Source of the DNA: Lachnospiraceae bacterium UBA3772
GTDB taxonomy: Bacteria; Bacillota; Clostridia; Lachnospirales; Lachnospiraceae
Assembly (NCBI GenBank): GCA_002371025.1
Contig: DFFQ01000035.1
Span: 1-40,476 of the forward strand
Direction of reading: 5' to 3'
DNA length: 40,476 nucleotides
Shown here: in pieces, positions 7,862 through 16,851 of the stretch
Layout of the letters: every line of letters begins with the position of its first letter
How positions within the stretch are numbered: position 1 is the first letter of the stretch
Notes under the pieces: generated by a model
What the model was told of the DNA's origin: nothing
Seen by the model: only the letters and a program-made list of their open reading frames with translations
Databases searched by the model: none
Made by a program: the position numbers and the translations under genes

Positions 7862-9022
7862 TTAGTCTAATATCTCAGCACTTACATCTTCGCAGAATTC
7901 TTCTTCTTTTTCAACCTTTTTTTGTTTTCTATACCGGATCAGTTTCTCAAACTGAAGCTTTAAAAAGGCACCTGAAGGTACTGCAAGGAGCATACCTAAA
8001 ACTCCGCCAATGGCACCGCCTGCAAGGAGTGCAGCTACTACAAGAAGCGGATGTACATGTATAGCATTTGCAAGAAGTTTCGGATTAACAAGATTTCCAT
8101 CAAGGAACATCAGGATAAGTAATGTTAAAAGTCCTATGATCATCATCTTAGGATTATAATTTACCAGATTAATGAGGATTATCATTCCATAACCAAGAAT
8201 TGGTCCTACATAAGGAATAAGATTTCCTACTCCCACCACAAGTCCGATAATAATTGCATATGGCATTCCGATAAGCTGGAGCACTATGGTGCTGACAACT
8301 CCGATGATAAGTCCGTCTAAAGCCTGTCCTCTGATATATCCAGAAAAGCATTTATCCAGTTCACCTGCTAATTCTTCAAGTATATTAATTGTCTTTCTGT
8401 TAAGAACTGCCTTTGCAACATTTTTCCAATATCTTGAAATATTGGTTCCATCCAGCATAAAGTATACCGCGAAAATGAATGCAAAAAGGAGTGTTGAAGC
8501 TGTTCCAAATGCGCCTGATAAAAACGCTGGAATAGAGGCTGTGATCTTTGTTGTTACTGTTGAAACATCAAAATTCTGTTTCTTTAATACATCCACAACC
8601 TGATCATATAAAGATCCAAACGACTTCTTAATATTTTCCATCATTATGGAAATGGTCTTCATATTGATATTTGTGATCTGTTTTGTGGCAGTCCAGATAA
8701 GTATTGTAAGTATTCCGGAAATGATACCTACAACCACCAAAAGCACGATAAGTACCGATAAAGATCTTGCCAGTTTTTCTTTTTTAATCTTCTTCATCAG
8801 TAATTTTTCAAATAATTTAACCAAAGGAAGAAGCAGATAACAGATAACAAGCCCTAGAATAAGGGGTTTTAATATAGCATTGCATAGTTTTACAAATGTC
8901 ATTAACCATGGCAGACTGTTATAAAGCCCAAACAGCACTATCACTGTAAATATCATGGTCAGTGACGTATAAATGCAGATTTTTTGATATCTCTTATCAA
9001 TATTTTTTAATGGATTTTTCAT
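7862..9022 (-). CDS. AI-2E family transporter (permease)
   Basis: This is a polytopic inner-membrane protein of 386 residues in the AI-2E/PerM/YdbI family (PF01594). Hydrophobic pairs occur near 20-75 and 92-115. A soluble stretch (about 125-165) precedes further helices up to about 360, including the family-typical VGVGNLIPYVGPILGYG and a GGAIGGVLGMLLAVP segment. Family members export small solutes or signals, and some act as Na+/H+ antiporters, so the substrate cannot be named. The C-terminus is a charged cytoplasmic tail. It starts 4 bp after the EAL gene's stop, so the two are cotranscribed. Confidence 0.87.
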   Translation of the reverse strand: MKNPLKNIDKRYQKICIYTSLTMIFTVIVLFGLYNSLPWLMTFVKLCNAILKPLILGLVICYLLLPLVKLFEKLLMKKIKKEKLARSLSVLIVLLVVVGIISGILTILIWTATKQITNINMKTISIMMENIKKSFGSLYDQVVDVLKKQNFDVSTVTTKITASIPAFLSGAFGTASTLLFAFIFAVYFMLDGTNISRYWKNVAKAVLNRKTINILEELAGELDKCFSGYIRGQALDGLIIGVVSTIVLQLIGMPYAIIIGLVVGVGNLIPYVGPILGYGMIILINLVNYNPKMMIIGLLTLLILMFLDGNLVNPKLLANAIHVHPLLVVAALLAGGAIGGVLGMLLAVPSGAFLKLQFEKLIRYRKQKKVEKEEEFCEDVSAEILD

Positions 9023-9026
9023 TTTT

Positions 9027-10949
9027 TCATTTTGTCTCCTTACTGATCAGCTTGATAAAATCCTCGCCAGGAATAGGCTTCGAGAAAAAATATCCCTGTT
9101 CATAATCGCATCCCATTTCCGCTAATGTATCGCACATTTCCTTGGTTTCTACACCTTCTACAACGATTCGAAGGTCAGACTTTTTGAACATGCTTACAAG
9201 ATCCGGAAGAATTTTAGATGCACCTTTAAAATATGACCAAACGACGGACATGTCAAGCTTTATTACAGAAAGAGGCAGACTTAAAAGTCTTGTAATGTTT
9301 GAAGTACCCGTTCCAAAGTCATCCAGAGAAAATGTTGCTCCCTCTTTCTTAAGATTGTCCATCTGAGCCTGAATCTTAAGAAGATCTTCAATGGATGTTT
9401 CTGTAATTTCAAAATCTATCATATCAAGAGAAACATTATGCTTCTCTGCTATACTCTTAAATTCTTCTGCTAAATGCTCGTTTAAACACTGGGCAGGAGA
9501 AAGATTTACATTTACAAATTCCATTCCCATGGCTTTAAGGTCATAATGGCTTATAAATTCACATACTCTTTCAAATATCTGACGTCCCATCTCCATGATA
9601 GAACCATTCTGTTCAGCAATCTGAATGAATTCATTCGGCGGTATGTAACCCATTTCCGGATCTATTATCCTTGCTAATGCTTCAGCCCCAACAATCTTCT
9701 TTTCCTTTGTGGAATAAATAGGCTGAAAGAATGCTTTCATCTGATTATCCTTAAGTACACGGGCAATGGTCTTTTCCACCTTCCTCTTGCGACTCATTTT
9801 ACCGATTATCATTTCGTCCACAATAATAAAAGACTTACCTTCAAAATCCATATTATTAGCTGAAACATAATCTATAAGTTCTATAATACTTGATGTCTTA
9901 TCCGGCATATTATCCGGCTTTATGACAGCAACGACCGGCGAAAATGTAACCTCTGTTCCACTTGCCACCCAGGATTCTTCAAATCTTTCATTTATGATAT
10001 TTATCTTTTCTTCATAATCATCTGTATATCTCCAACTAAGGGCAAATAATCCATTTCCAAAATAATATACATTTACTTTAGGGAATCTATTCATCAGCCA
10101 CTCACCAACTACATCCACAGCTGACAATGTCTGATTGATACCATAAACTGTCTTTAAGGCATCAAAATTTCTAAGTTTTATAATTATAATATGGAATGAA
10201 TATTTCTTATAAATATTCTCCACCATTATTGTTTCAAAAGCCAGTTTATTAAAGACTTTAACATCCTTATCATAATAGATATCAGGATTTAAAGCTGTAA
10301 GGAATATTATAAAAATAGAGATGGTGCTGAAATAACCCATTACAAGAGTTTTAGGAAATACATTTCTCAGATGTATTCCTAACAAAAGCACAATATTAAA
10401 TGCTATACTTCCTACGATTATTCTCATATTTAACTTCTTTAGCCTGTTAATTACAGTGAGTAAAGATAAGACAACGTAGAAATATGTCAGATGATAGAGT
10501 CCCTTATACAGATATCCACTCTTATATCCGGCAACACTATCAATATAAAAGATTCCTTTATGAATAGGAGTTGTAATGACTAAAGCAATATAAACGATAC
10601 AAGGCAAAGCAATAAGTACTCTGTCTCTCACGGTTATCCACCTGTAAGCCTTGGTAACTTCGATTACATAATCAAACAGATACCACATTCTTACTGCAAA
10701 CATAACGAAATATGCAATATTAAGAAAATATGTAATCCAGATTGGAACCTGCTGCCAGACTGCAAGGACTTCACAAGCAGAAATATCAAATAATGACACA
10801 AAAAGATTTGCTATCATAGCATGTAAGAAACTTTTATTCTGTCGAACAGGCATGTTTTTTCTTGCACAATAGCATATTAAGATCAATAACTGAATAGTTA
10901 TTGAAGAAATATCAAAATCAAAATTATAATCAGAAAGCCAATTGATCAT
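9027..10949 (-). CDS. Membrane EAL-domain c-di-GMP phosphodiesterase with degenerate GGDEF
   Basis: This protein of 640 residues is predicted to hydrolyse cyclic di-GMP to pGpG at the cytoplasmic face of the membrane. About seven membrane helices fill residues 15-220. A GGDEF-like domain (about 230-385) is degenerate: the signature position reads YFGNGLFAL, so it is probably a non-cyclase regulatory domain. The EAL domain (about 405-635) keeps the key motifs: EALAR at 423, NVNLSP, EITET, DDFGTGTSN at 543-551, KLD near 564, EGVE at 598 and a QGY. The catalytic set looks complete. It heads an operon with the AI-2E permease and DUF1893-type gene. GGAGGT precedes the ATG, and a TATAAT lies about 50 bp upstream with a poor -35. 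Confidence 0.92.
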   Translation of the reverse strand: MINWLSDYNFDFDISSITIQLLILICYCARKNMPVRQNKSFLHAMIANLFVSLFDISACEVLAVWQQVPIWITYFLNIAYFVMFAVRMWYLFDYVIEVTKAYRWITVRDRVLIALPCIVYIALVITTPIHKGIFYIDSVAGYKSGYLYKGLYHLTYFYVVLSLLTVINRLKKLNMRIIVGSIAFNIVLLLGIHLRNVFPKTLVMGYFSTISIFIIFLTALNPDIYYDKDVKVFNKLAFETIMVENIYKKYSFHIIIIKLRNFDALKTVYGINQTLSAVDVVGEWLMNRFPKVNVYYFGNGLFALSWRYTDDYEEKINIINERFEESWVASGTEVTFSPVVAVIKPDNMPDKTSSIIELIDYVSANNMDFEGKSFIIVDEMIIGKMSRKRKVEKTIARVLKDNQMKAFFQPIYSTKEKKIVGAEALARIIDPEMGYIPPNEFIQIAEQNGSIMEMGRQIFERVCEFISHYDLKAMGMEFVNVNLSPAQCLNEHLAEEFKSIAEKHNVSLDMIDFEITETSIEDLLKIQAQMDNLKKEGATFSLDDFGTGTSNITRLLSLPLSVIKLDMSVVWSYFKGASKILPDLVSMFKKSDLRIVVEGVETKEMCDTLAEMGCDYEQGYFFSKPIPGEDFIKLISKETK

Positions 10950-11053
10950 CCAATTACCTCCATAATAAATACATAAAAACCCTAGATTATTATAACATAG
11001 AGAGTGTGTATAAATTGTGTAGGCACTATAACTTAGCCTTATAACCAGCTTAT

Positions 11054-11659
11054 TTAATTAGCCTTCAACTTATTATGTACACGGCTTAGTGCATTATTTA
11101 CAGCTTTCTCCGTACGTCCTATTTTCTTTGCAATATCAGCATGGGAAAGACCATCAAGATAAAGCCTTACCACCTTCTTTTCAAGGGGGCTCAGCTTTTC
11201 ATCTATAGCCAGAAACATTTCTTCATATTTTTCCTGTTTAATGACTAATTCTTCCGGATTTACCTGGTTTGTATCACCTATGGCATCTGAAAGAAGCATT
11301 TCTTCATCATCACTTCTGCTAGAATATAAAGATATATAAGAATTAAGAGGAGTATGCTTTTTTCTCTGATAAGCAGTTATAGCACTCTTAATCTGATTGC
11401 GGATGCAATGAGTAGCATAAGTAATAAATTCTGCTTTTCCATCAAGGTCATATTCCCTTATGGCTTTTAAAAGCCCAATCATTGCCTCCTGGGTCAGATC
11501 ATCAGTTTCTGCTCCCACAAGAAATAAGAATCTTATCTCCTTCTTAATAAGCGGATTATATTTCTTGAGAAGGAATTCCTCACAATAGATACTGTCGGAA
11601 TTTCCTTCTCTTATGATTTTTATAAGTTGATCATCAGAATAATTAGAAAAGTCTGTCAT
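11054..11659 (-). CDS. sigH: RNA polymerase sigma factor, SigH/Spo0H type
   Basis: This sigma-70-family factor directs core polymerase to transition-phase and early sporulation or competence-type promoters in Firmicutes. The region 2 segment VGAETDDLTQEAMIGLLKAI matches SigH (IGADREDIVQEGMIGLYKAI in Bacillus). HTPLNSYISL is the SigH-typical linker. Region 4 is LSPLEKKVVRLYLDGLSHADIAKKIGRTEKAVNNALSRV. The position after cysS-mrnC-rlmB matches Bacillus. The ATG at 11659 follows GGGGGGAGAT; an in-frame ATG at 11671 has no ribosome site. The product is 201 residues. Whether this organism sporulates cannot be judged from here. Confidence 0.9.
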   Translation of the reverse strand: MTDFSNYSDDQLIKIIREGNSDSIYCEEFLLKKYNPLIKKEIRFLFLVGAETDDLTQEAMIGLLKAIREYDLDGKAEFITYATHCIRNQIKSAITAYQRKKHTPLNSYISLYSSRSDDEEMLLSDAIGDTNQVNPEELVIKQEKYEEMFLAIDEKLSPLEKKVVRLYLDGLSHADIAKKIGRTEKAVNNALSRVHNKLKAN

Positions 11660-11685
11660 ATCTCCCCCCATTTAAGTGACAAAAC

Positions 11686-12567
11686 TTATTTTTTAGACAT
11701 TCTTCTCTGTCTAACCACTTCATAAGCCAGCACTCCCGCTGCAACTGAAGCATTAAGTGAGTTGATCTCTCCTTCCATAGGAACTGAAACAACAAAGTCA
11801 CATTTTTCCTTAACAAGGCGTGTAACTCCCTCTCCTTCATTTCCAATAACAAGACCAATAGGACCTGTGAGATTTGCATTATACATAGTATCTCCGTCCA
11901 TATCAGCGCAGGCAAACCACATGCCCTTTTCCTTTAATTCTTCAATAGTACGTCCGATATTTGTAACCTTAACAACCGGTGTATAATTGATGGCACCAGC
12001 CGAAGCCTTAACAACAGTTGCTGTAATACCTGTAGCTCTGTGCTTTGGTATGATAACTCCATCTGCTCCGCAGATATTAGCTGTTCTTATGATAGCTCCA
12101 AGATTATGTGGATCCTCAATCTCATCAAGGATAAATACAAACGGATCATGTCCCTTTTCTTCTGCGTGCTTAAAGATAGCATCCATCTCTGAATACTCAT
12201 AAGCAGAGATTGCAGCAATGACACCCTGATGCTTATTATTTCCAGCCATCTGGTCAAGCTTTATTTTAGGCAGGAAGTTAATAAATGTTCCCTGCTTCTT
12301 AGCTTTTGCAACAATAGTAGAAATAGCTCCGTCACGAAGTCCATCCTGAACATATAATTTATCAATTGTCTTTCCGGCACGAAGAGCTTCTGTTATGGCA
12401 TTTCTACCTTCAACAAATCTGCCATCCTCGAGGCGCTCTGTTTCCTCAGATTCATTTGAAGATGCTCTGAAAAAATCTTTTTTATCTCGATTGTCTCTTC
12501 TGTCTCTATTATCTCTATTATTTCTATTATCTCTTCTATCTTTATTATCCGAATCAAATCTACCCAT
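11686..12567 (-). CDS. rlmB: 23S rRNA (guanosine-2'-O)-methyltransferase, TrmH/RlmB family
   Basis: This is a SPOUT-class enzyme using S-adenosylmethionine to methylate a 23S rRNA 2'-OH. The substrate-binding domain starts about residue 52 (GRFVEGRNAITEAL). The knotted catalytic domain shows DEIEDPHNLGAIIRTANICG, then GLVIGNEGEGV, then VPMEGEINSLNASVAAG, all three family motifs. An unusual N-terminal tail of about 35 residues is almost only Asp, Arg, Asn and Lys, encoded by near-tandem 9-bp DNA repeats (12479-12560); it is probably disordered and RNA-binding. It starts 3 bp after mrnC with AGAGGAG, as part of cysS-mrnC-rlmB-sigH. Confidence 0.93.
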   Translation of the reverse strand: MGRFDSDNKDRRDNRNNRDNRDRRDNRDKKDFFRASSNESEETERLEDGRFVEGRNAITEALRAGKTIDKLYVQDGLRDGAISTIVAKAKKQGTFINFLPKIKLDQMAGNNKHQGVIAAISAYEYSEMDAIFKHAEEKGHDPFVFILDEIEDPHNLGAIIRTANICGADGVIIPKHRATGITATVVKASAGAINYTPVVKVTNIGRTIEELKEKGMWFACADMDGDTMYNANLTGPIGLVIGNEGEGVTRLVKEKCDFVVSVPMEGEINSLNASVAAGVLAYEVVRQRRMSKK

Positions 12568-12570
12568 TAA

Positions 12571-12966
12571 TTACTCCTCTGCATCAGGCATATTAAGTAT
12601 AAGATCTACGATCCACTGAAGTCTTTCCATATCTCCTTTAAGATAAAGATAGCCTATCAGTGCCTCAAATCCTGTAGCCTTCTTATACTGTGCCATAGTT
12701 GCATTCTTTGCTTTTGTATGAACTGAAGCATTTCTGCCTCTCTTATAAATTGCAATCTCCTCATCAGTTAACTGATCCATATAAGTATCCATGAACCTGG
12801 CCTGATGACGGGCATTTACAATATTTATAACGTCTTTATGGTATTTTTCAACCTGTTTATTAGAAGCCTTTACAAAATGTGACTTAATATAGAGATCAAA
12901 TACACTATCCCCAAGATAAGCCAAAGTTAAAGGTGAATAAAGACCTGGATCTAAACTCTCTGCCAT
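12571..12966 (-). CDS. mrnC: Mini-ribonuclease III
   Basis: This is a dimeric endonuclease made only of an RNase III catalytic domain, without a double-stranded-RNA-binding domain; in Bacillus it matures 23S rRNA. The 131-residue product has the hallmark LTLAYLGDSVFDLYI (acidic residues of the RNase III signature), the RGRNASVHTKAKNATM basic region and FEALIGYLYL with the second acidic site. It overlaps the end of cysS by 16 bp, and its ribosome site GAGAGGGTG lies within cysS. Order and overlap match the Firmicute cysS-mrnC-rlmB arrangement. Confidence 0.94.
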   Translation of the reverse strand: MAESLDPGLYSPLTLAYLGDSVFDLYIKSHFVKASNKQVEKYHKDVINIVNARHQARFMDTYMDQLTDEEIAIYKRGRNASVHTKAKNATMAQYKKATGFEALIGYLYLKGDMERLQWIVDLILNMPDAEE

Positions 12967-14366
12967 TTAACACCCTCTCTTGTATCCTTTAAAATGATAC
13001 CTTTTTTAAGGAGTTCATCTCTTATCGCATCAGCTCTTGCAAAATCCTTATTCTTCTTTGCAGCTGTTCTTTCTTCAATAAGTGCTAAAATGTCTGCATC
13101 AAGGATTTCTTCCTTAACCTCACATTTAAGCCCCAGAACATCTGAAAGTGTCTTTAATGTTTCATATAACTTTGAAGCATACTCTGATGTGATTCCTTCT
13201 TTAACCTTTGTATTGGAATATTTAACCAGCTCAAAGATTGCAGAAATGGCATCTGCTGTATTAAGGTCATCATCCATTGCTTCATCAAATTTCTTAATAT
13301 ATGAATTAAGTTCTTCCTTTGCTGCATCATCAAATGCTGCGCCGTCTTTCTTATCTGAAGTAACAACATCATTAAGGCTCTTTGCTGCATTTGTGATTCT
13401 GAGAAGGCTTGTTTTAGCTGATTCCATGAGCTCATCTGAGAAATTGAGCGGTGTTCTGTACTGAGCTGAAAGCATAAAGAATCTTAATACCTGTGGATCA
13501 TATTTCTGGCAAATGTCTCTTACTGTAAAGAAGTTGCCAAGGGACTTTGACATCTTCTCATTATTGATCTTAAGGAATCCGTTATGCATCCAGTAATTTG
13601 CAAATGTAGTACCATTTGCAGCTTCTGACTGAGCGATCTCATTTTCATGATGAGGGAAGACTAAATCTTCTCCACCGGCATGGATATCAAGAGTTCCGCC
13701 GATATACTTCTTTGACATCACTGAGCATTCAAGATGCCAGCCTGGACGTCCCTTGCCCCATGGTGACTCCCAGAAAGGCTCACCTTCCTTCATTGGCTTC
13801 CAAAGCACGAAATCAAGGGAATCTTCCTTCTCTGTCTCGCCGCTTACTTTAAGCGCATGCTTTTCATCTCTATGTCCTGACTCAAGGTCATCAATATTCT
13901 TATGTGAAAGCTTTCCATATTCAGGGAAGCTTCTTACTCTGAAATAAACTGTTCCATTTTTTTCATAGGCATGGCCCTTATCAATAAGGTCCTGCACCAT
14001 CTTTATCATATCAGGGATTTCTTTTGTAGCCTGAGGATGAGTTGTGGCAGGTCTTACATTTAAGGCTTCCATATCCTTCTTACATTCCTCAATATACTTC
14101 TCAGAAATAACAGTAGAATCTACTCCCTGTTCGTTAGCACGTTTGATGATCTTGTCATCTACATCAGTAAAGTTTGATACATAATTTACATCATATCCTC
14201 TGAATTCAAGATATCTTCTTAATGTATCAAAAACGATCATTGGTCTTGCATTACCAATGTGAATGAAATCATATACTGTAGGTCCACAGACGTAAATACC
14301 TGCTTTACCTTCCTGTACTGGCACAAATTCTTCTTTTTTTCTTGTTAAAGTATTGAAGATCTTCAT
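12951..14366 (-). CDS. cysS: Cysteinyl-tRNA synthetase
   Basis: This class I synthetase charges tRNA-Cys. It has 471 residues, standard for the family. It shows YVCGPTVYDFIHIGNARP with the zinc Cys27 and the HIGN signature at 36-39. HLECSVMSKKYIG and FPHHENEIAQSEA supply the remaining zinc ligands, and NEKMSKSLGNF near 270 is the KMSKS loop. The ATG follows AAGGAG at ideal spacing. It leads the cysS-mrnC-rlmB-sigH group from its own promoter. No T-box leader is visible in the roughly 70-nt 5' region. Confidence 0.97.
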   Translation of the reverse strand: MKIFNTLTRKKEEFVPVQEGKAGIYVCGPTVYDFIHIGNARPMIVFDTLRRYLEFRGYDVNYVSNFTDVDDKIIKRANEQGVDSTVISEKYIEECKKDMEALNVRPATTHPQATKEIPDMIKMVQDLIDKGHAYEKNGTVYFRVRSFPEYGKLSHKNIDDLESGHRDEKHALKVSGETEKEDSLDFVLWKPMKEGEPFWESPWGKGRPGWHLECSVMSKKYIGGTLDIHAGGEDLVFPHHENEIAQSEAANGTTFANYWMHNGFLKINNEKMSKSLGNFFTVRDICQKYDPQVLRFFMLSAQYRTPLNFSDELMESAKTSLLRITNAAKSLNDVVTSDKKDGAAFDDAAKEELNSYIKKFDEAMDDDLNTADAISAIFELVKYSNTKVKEGITSEYASKLYETLKTLSDVLGLKCEVKEEILDADILALIEERTAAKKNKDFARADAIRDELLKKGIILKDTREGVKWQRV

Positions 14367-14443
14367 TTTTTCTCCTTCTCTATCTTTAAAAGTTCTGTCT
14401 TCGAAGTTTTATTATCTGCAAAAAGACAAAATAATACTAGATA

Positions 14444-14472
14444 AAGATAGCTTAAAGAGAAGGTAATGTCAA
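14444..14472 (-). promoter_or_regulatory. Promoter of cysS-mrnC-rlmB-sigH
   Basis: Consensus TTGACA (14472-14467), a 17-bp spacer and TATCTT (14449-14444) lie on the minus strand. The resulting leader of about 70 nt contains no obvious T-box. Confidence 0.7.
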
Positions 14473-14542
14473 ATAGATAATATTGTATTACAAACTATCG
14501 CTGCATACGTTAGCTGCCTATTATATAAAAGTAGCCATAACC

Positions 14543-14690
14543 AGCCAAAATATAATAAAGGACGCGAGAAGAATCCCTCCAAAGGGCATGTTTAGCCCGC
14601 TGGAGGGATCGCTTGAATGTCTTTATATTTTGGCGTCCGGTCATCTTTATATTTTGGCGTTCGGTTGCCTTTTCTATTTTGGCGTCCGAT
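14543..14690. repeat. Dispersed nested-palindrome element, copy 2
   Basis: The same layout as copy 1 is present. The inner arms ATCCCTCCA and TGGAGGGAT and the tip GGGC/GCCC are identical. The outer arms are CCAAAATATA and TATATTTTGG where copy 1 has AATAAT/ATTATT, so both strands of the stem changed together. Three TTTTGGCGTCCG-like repeats follow at 14628, 14652 and 14677. It lies just after the minus-strand HAD gene and may form its mRNA 3' end. Confidence 0.85.
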
Positions 14691-14697
14691 TTGCATC

Positions 14698-15435
14698 TTA
14701 TTTATCTTTTTTAAAGAACTCTATTATTTTATACACATCCCCATCCATTATCTTCTCCACCGCAACAAATTCTCCTTCTATCTTTGAAGAAATTTCCTGG
14801 TCTATATAAAGTCCATCTATTTCTGCCGCTGCGGCTCCGCCCATATCAGAAATATAATCATTTCCTACCATGATGGTTTCCTTCTTATCAAGCCCTAATT
14901 CTTTTACAGCATGATTAAAGAATTCAGGATCTGGTTTGCTGATTCCTACATCTGAACTTATATAAATCTTATCCAGATACTTAGTAAGTCCAAGACCGTC
15001 TAATTCCTGCATTGTAAAAAGGCTCTGTGCATTAGACATAAGTATCACCTGTCTATTTGTAGCATGAAGATAGATAAGCAGTTCCTTTACTCCAGGATAA
15101 AGTCTGAGAAAATATGTTGATATTTTTCTGAACTGCTTAGCTGTATATTCAATCAGCTCTGCTGTAGCATCAACGCCTTTATCTTTATAAAGCTGTTCAA
15201 ACACCTTTGCTATATCTATATCAATATATGAAAGTTCCGGATGTTCCTCTAAAACTCTCTTTCTCTCAGCTTTTTCATATTTAAGATACATTTCCCTAAG
15301 TTCCATAGGAAGATAGGAAGCGCCATTTCTGTTATAAAGGGCCGCAAAATTGTACCAGAGCATCGGGATGTCTTCATTAGTTCTTATATCTATAAGGGTT
15401 CCGTATAAATCAAACATTACATTTTTATATTTCAT
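14698..15435 (-). CDS. HAD-superfamily hydrolase (YjjG-like phosphatase)
   Basis: This is a cytoplasmic haloacid-dehalogenase-type phosphohydrolase of 245 residues. Motif I is MFDLYGTLID, with nucleophile Asp9 in DLYGT. Motif II is VILMSNAQSL, and the motif III lysine occurs in ISKPDPEFF. Motif IV is VGNDYISDMGGAAAA. An alpha-helical cap lies between motifs I and II (about 20-100), as in class C1 enzymes such as nucleotidase YjjG. The substrate cannot be assigned. Its start overlaps the radA stop by 4 bp (ATGA type), so it is cotranscribed and translationally coupled with radA. Confidence 0.87.
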   Translation of the reverse strand: MKYKNVMFDLYGTLIDIRTNEDIPMLWYNFAALYNRNGASYLPMELREMYLKYEKAERKRVLEEHPELSYIDIDIAKVFEQLYKDKGVDATAELIEYTAKQFRKISTYFLRLYPGVKELLIYLHATNRQVILMSNAQSLFTMQELDGLGLTKYLDKIYISSDVGISKPDPEFFNHAVKELGLDKKETIMVGNDYISDMGGAAAAEIDGLYIDQEISSKIEGEFVAVEKIMDGDVYKIIEFFKKDK

Positions 15436-16790
15436 ATTAATTCAAGTGCCTCCTGTATTGTCTTTACAAAATGTATTTCCATATCAACACCTTTTAGATC
15501 AGCATTCTTATTGGAATATGGAACTATAGCTTTCTTATACCCTAATTTATGAGCTTCCTTAACTCTCTGGGAAAGACTTCTTACTCCCCTTATTTCTCCT
15601 GCAAGTCCTACTTCTCCTATTATTACTGTATCGTCTCCAACCGGGCGATTCTTAAAGCTGGATGTAAGGGCGCAAATGATACCCAGATCCGATGATGGAT
15701 CATTTATCTTTATACCACCTGCTATATTTACATAACAATCATAACCCGCAAGATTTATGCCGCCTCTTCTTTCAAGAACAGCAATAAGAAGATTTACTCT
15801 GTTATAATCAAGACCTACTGTAGTACGTCTAGGCTGATTGAAATTAGTGTCTGCCACAAGTGCCTGAAGCTCCACCATAATGGCTCTGCTGCCCTCTATA
15901 GAGCTTATTACAACCGATCCTGGTGCCATTGATGGTCTGCCGCTTAAAAACATCTCAGAAGGGTTTGTAACCTCTTCTAAGCCATCTTCTGTCATGGAAA
16001 AGCATCCAATCTCATTAGTGGATCCAAATCGGTTTTTCACGGCTCTGAGGAGTCTAAAGCCTGCACTTTCATCTCCTTCAAAATAGAGCACTGAATCCAC
16101 CATATGTTCTAAGGTCTTTGGACCGGCAACTGTTCCTTCTTTTGTAACATGGCCTACTATAAATATTGCCACATCAAGCCTCTTAGCTATCTGCATAAGG
16201 CGACTTGTTATCTCTCTTACCTGTGTTACACTTCCTGGCACATTGTCAAGACTTGTATCACACATTGTCTGTATAGAGTCAATTACTACAACTTCAGCTT
16301 CGCATTTTTCAATAGCATGCTCAACATTATCAATATCATTATCCGAAAGAAGTATCAGTCTTTCGTCCTGGGCGTGAAGTCTTACACCACGCATCTTTAT
16401 CTGAGATAATGACTCTTCTCCCGAAACATAAAGGACTTTTGTGTCTTCCTTAACTAGATTACGACACATAAGAAGAAGTAAAGTTGACTTTCCAATGCCT
16501 GGATCACCACCTACAAGTACCAGAGAACCTCTTACGATTCCGCCTCCAAGAACTCTGTCTAATTCTTCGATTCCAGTAAAGATTCTTTGTTCTCTCACAA
16601 CCTCAACTGAAGTTATGCTGGTAGGAACTGCCTTTTCTTTATTTGATACTGCATTATTCTTTCCCCGGCCGATAACTACTTTTTCTTCTACAAATGTATT
16701 CCATTGTCTGCACCCCGGACACTGACCCATCCATTTTGCAGATTCATATCCACATTCTTTGCAGAAATAAACTTGTTTTTCCTTTCCCAA
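15432..16790 (-). CDS. radA: DNA repair protein RadA (branch migration helicase)
   Basis: RadA is a RecA-like hexameric motor that drives branch migration during recombinational repair. The N-terminal zinc finger is CKECGY-N-CPGC. Walker A is GGDPGIGKSTLL, and the RadA-specific motif is KNRFGSTNEIG. A Lon-type domain follows (INLAGYDCYVNIAGGIKINDPSSDLG). I place the start at the TTG of 16790 because AGGAGG lies 6 bases before it; the upstream TTG at 16808 would put that ribosome site inside the protein, and the resulting 452 residues agree with the family. It is upstream of the HAD gene with a 4-bp overlap. A terminator hairpin sits just before it, so it depends on read-through or an unrecognised promoter. 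Confidence 0.95.
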   Translation of the reverse strand: MGKEKQVYFCKECGYESAKWMGQCPGCRQWNTFVEEKVVIGRGKNNAVSNKEKAVPTSITSVEVVREQRIFTGIEELDRVLGGGIVRGSLVLVGGDPGIGKSTLLLLMCRNLVKEDTKVLYVSGEESLSQIKMRGVRLHAQDERLILLSDNDIDNVEHAIEKCEAEVVVIDSIQTMCDTSLDNVPGSVTQVREITSRLMQIAKRLDVAIFIVGHVTKEGTVAGPKTLEHMVDSVLYFEGDESAGFRLLRAVKNRFGSTNEIGCFSMTEDGLEEVTNPSEMFLSGRPSMAPGSVVISSIEGSRAIMVELQALVADTNFNQPRRTTVGLDYNRVNLLIAVLERRGGINLAGYDCYVNIAGGIKINDPSSDLGIICALTSSFKNRPVGDDTVIIGEVGLAGEIRGVRSLSQRVKEAHKLGYKKAIVPYSNKNADLKGVDMEIHFVKTIQEALELI

Positions 16791-16816
16791 TTTTTTTCCT
16801 CCTGACAAGGGTGTCT

Positions 16817-16851
16817 AAAAAAAGCCTCTGCATCCTTCTCGATACAGAGGC
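16817..16851 (-). terminator. Rho-independent terminator after the 138-aa gene, just before radA
   Basis: GCCTCTG and CAGAGGC (16824-16830 and 16845-16851) pair perfectly around a 14-nt loop, followed by seven T residues on the minus strand. It ends about 20 bases before the radA ribosome site. Confidence 0.9.

Larger units (their letters stand above)
14367..14697. other. Gap between cysS and the HAD gene
   Basis: This 331-bp gap holds the cysS promoter (14444-14472), an unremarkable AT-rich stretch (about 14475-14540) and palindromic repeat copy 2, which ends about 8 bp from the stop codon of the HAD gene. No gene was recognised. Confidence 0.8.

Noticed and set aside
12395..12619. A plus-strand Leu/Ser-rich open frame
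   Set aside because: It is the antisense of the repeat-coded N-terminal tail of rlmB.
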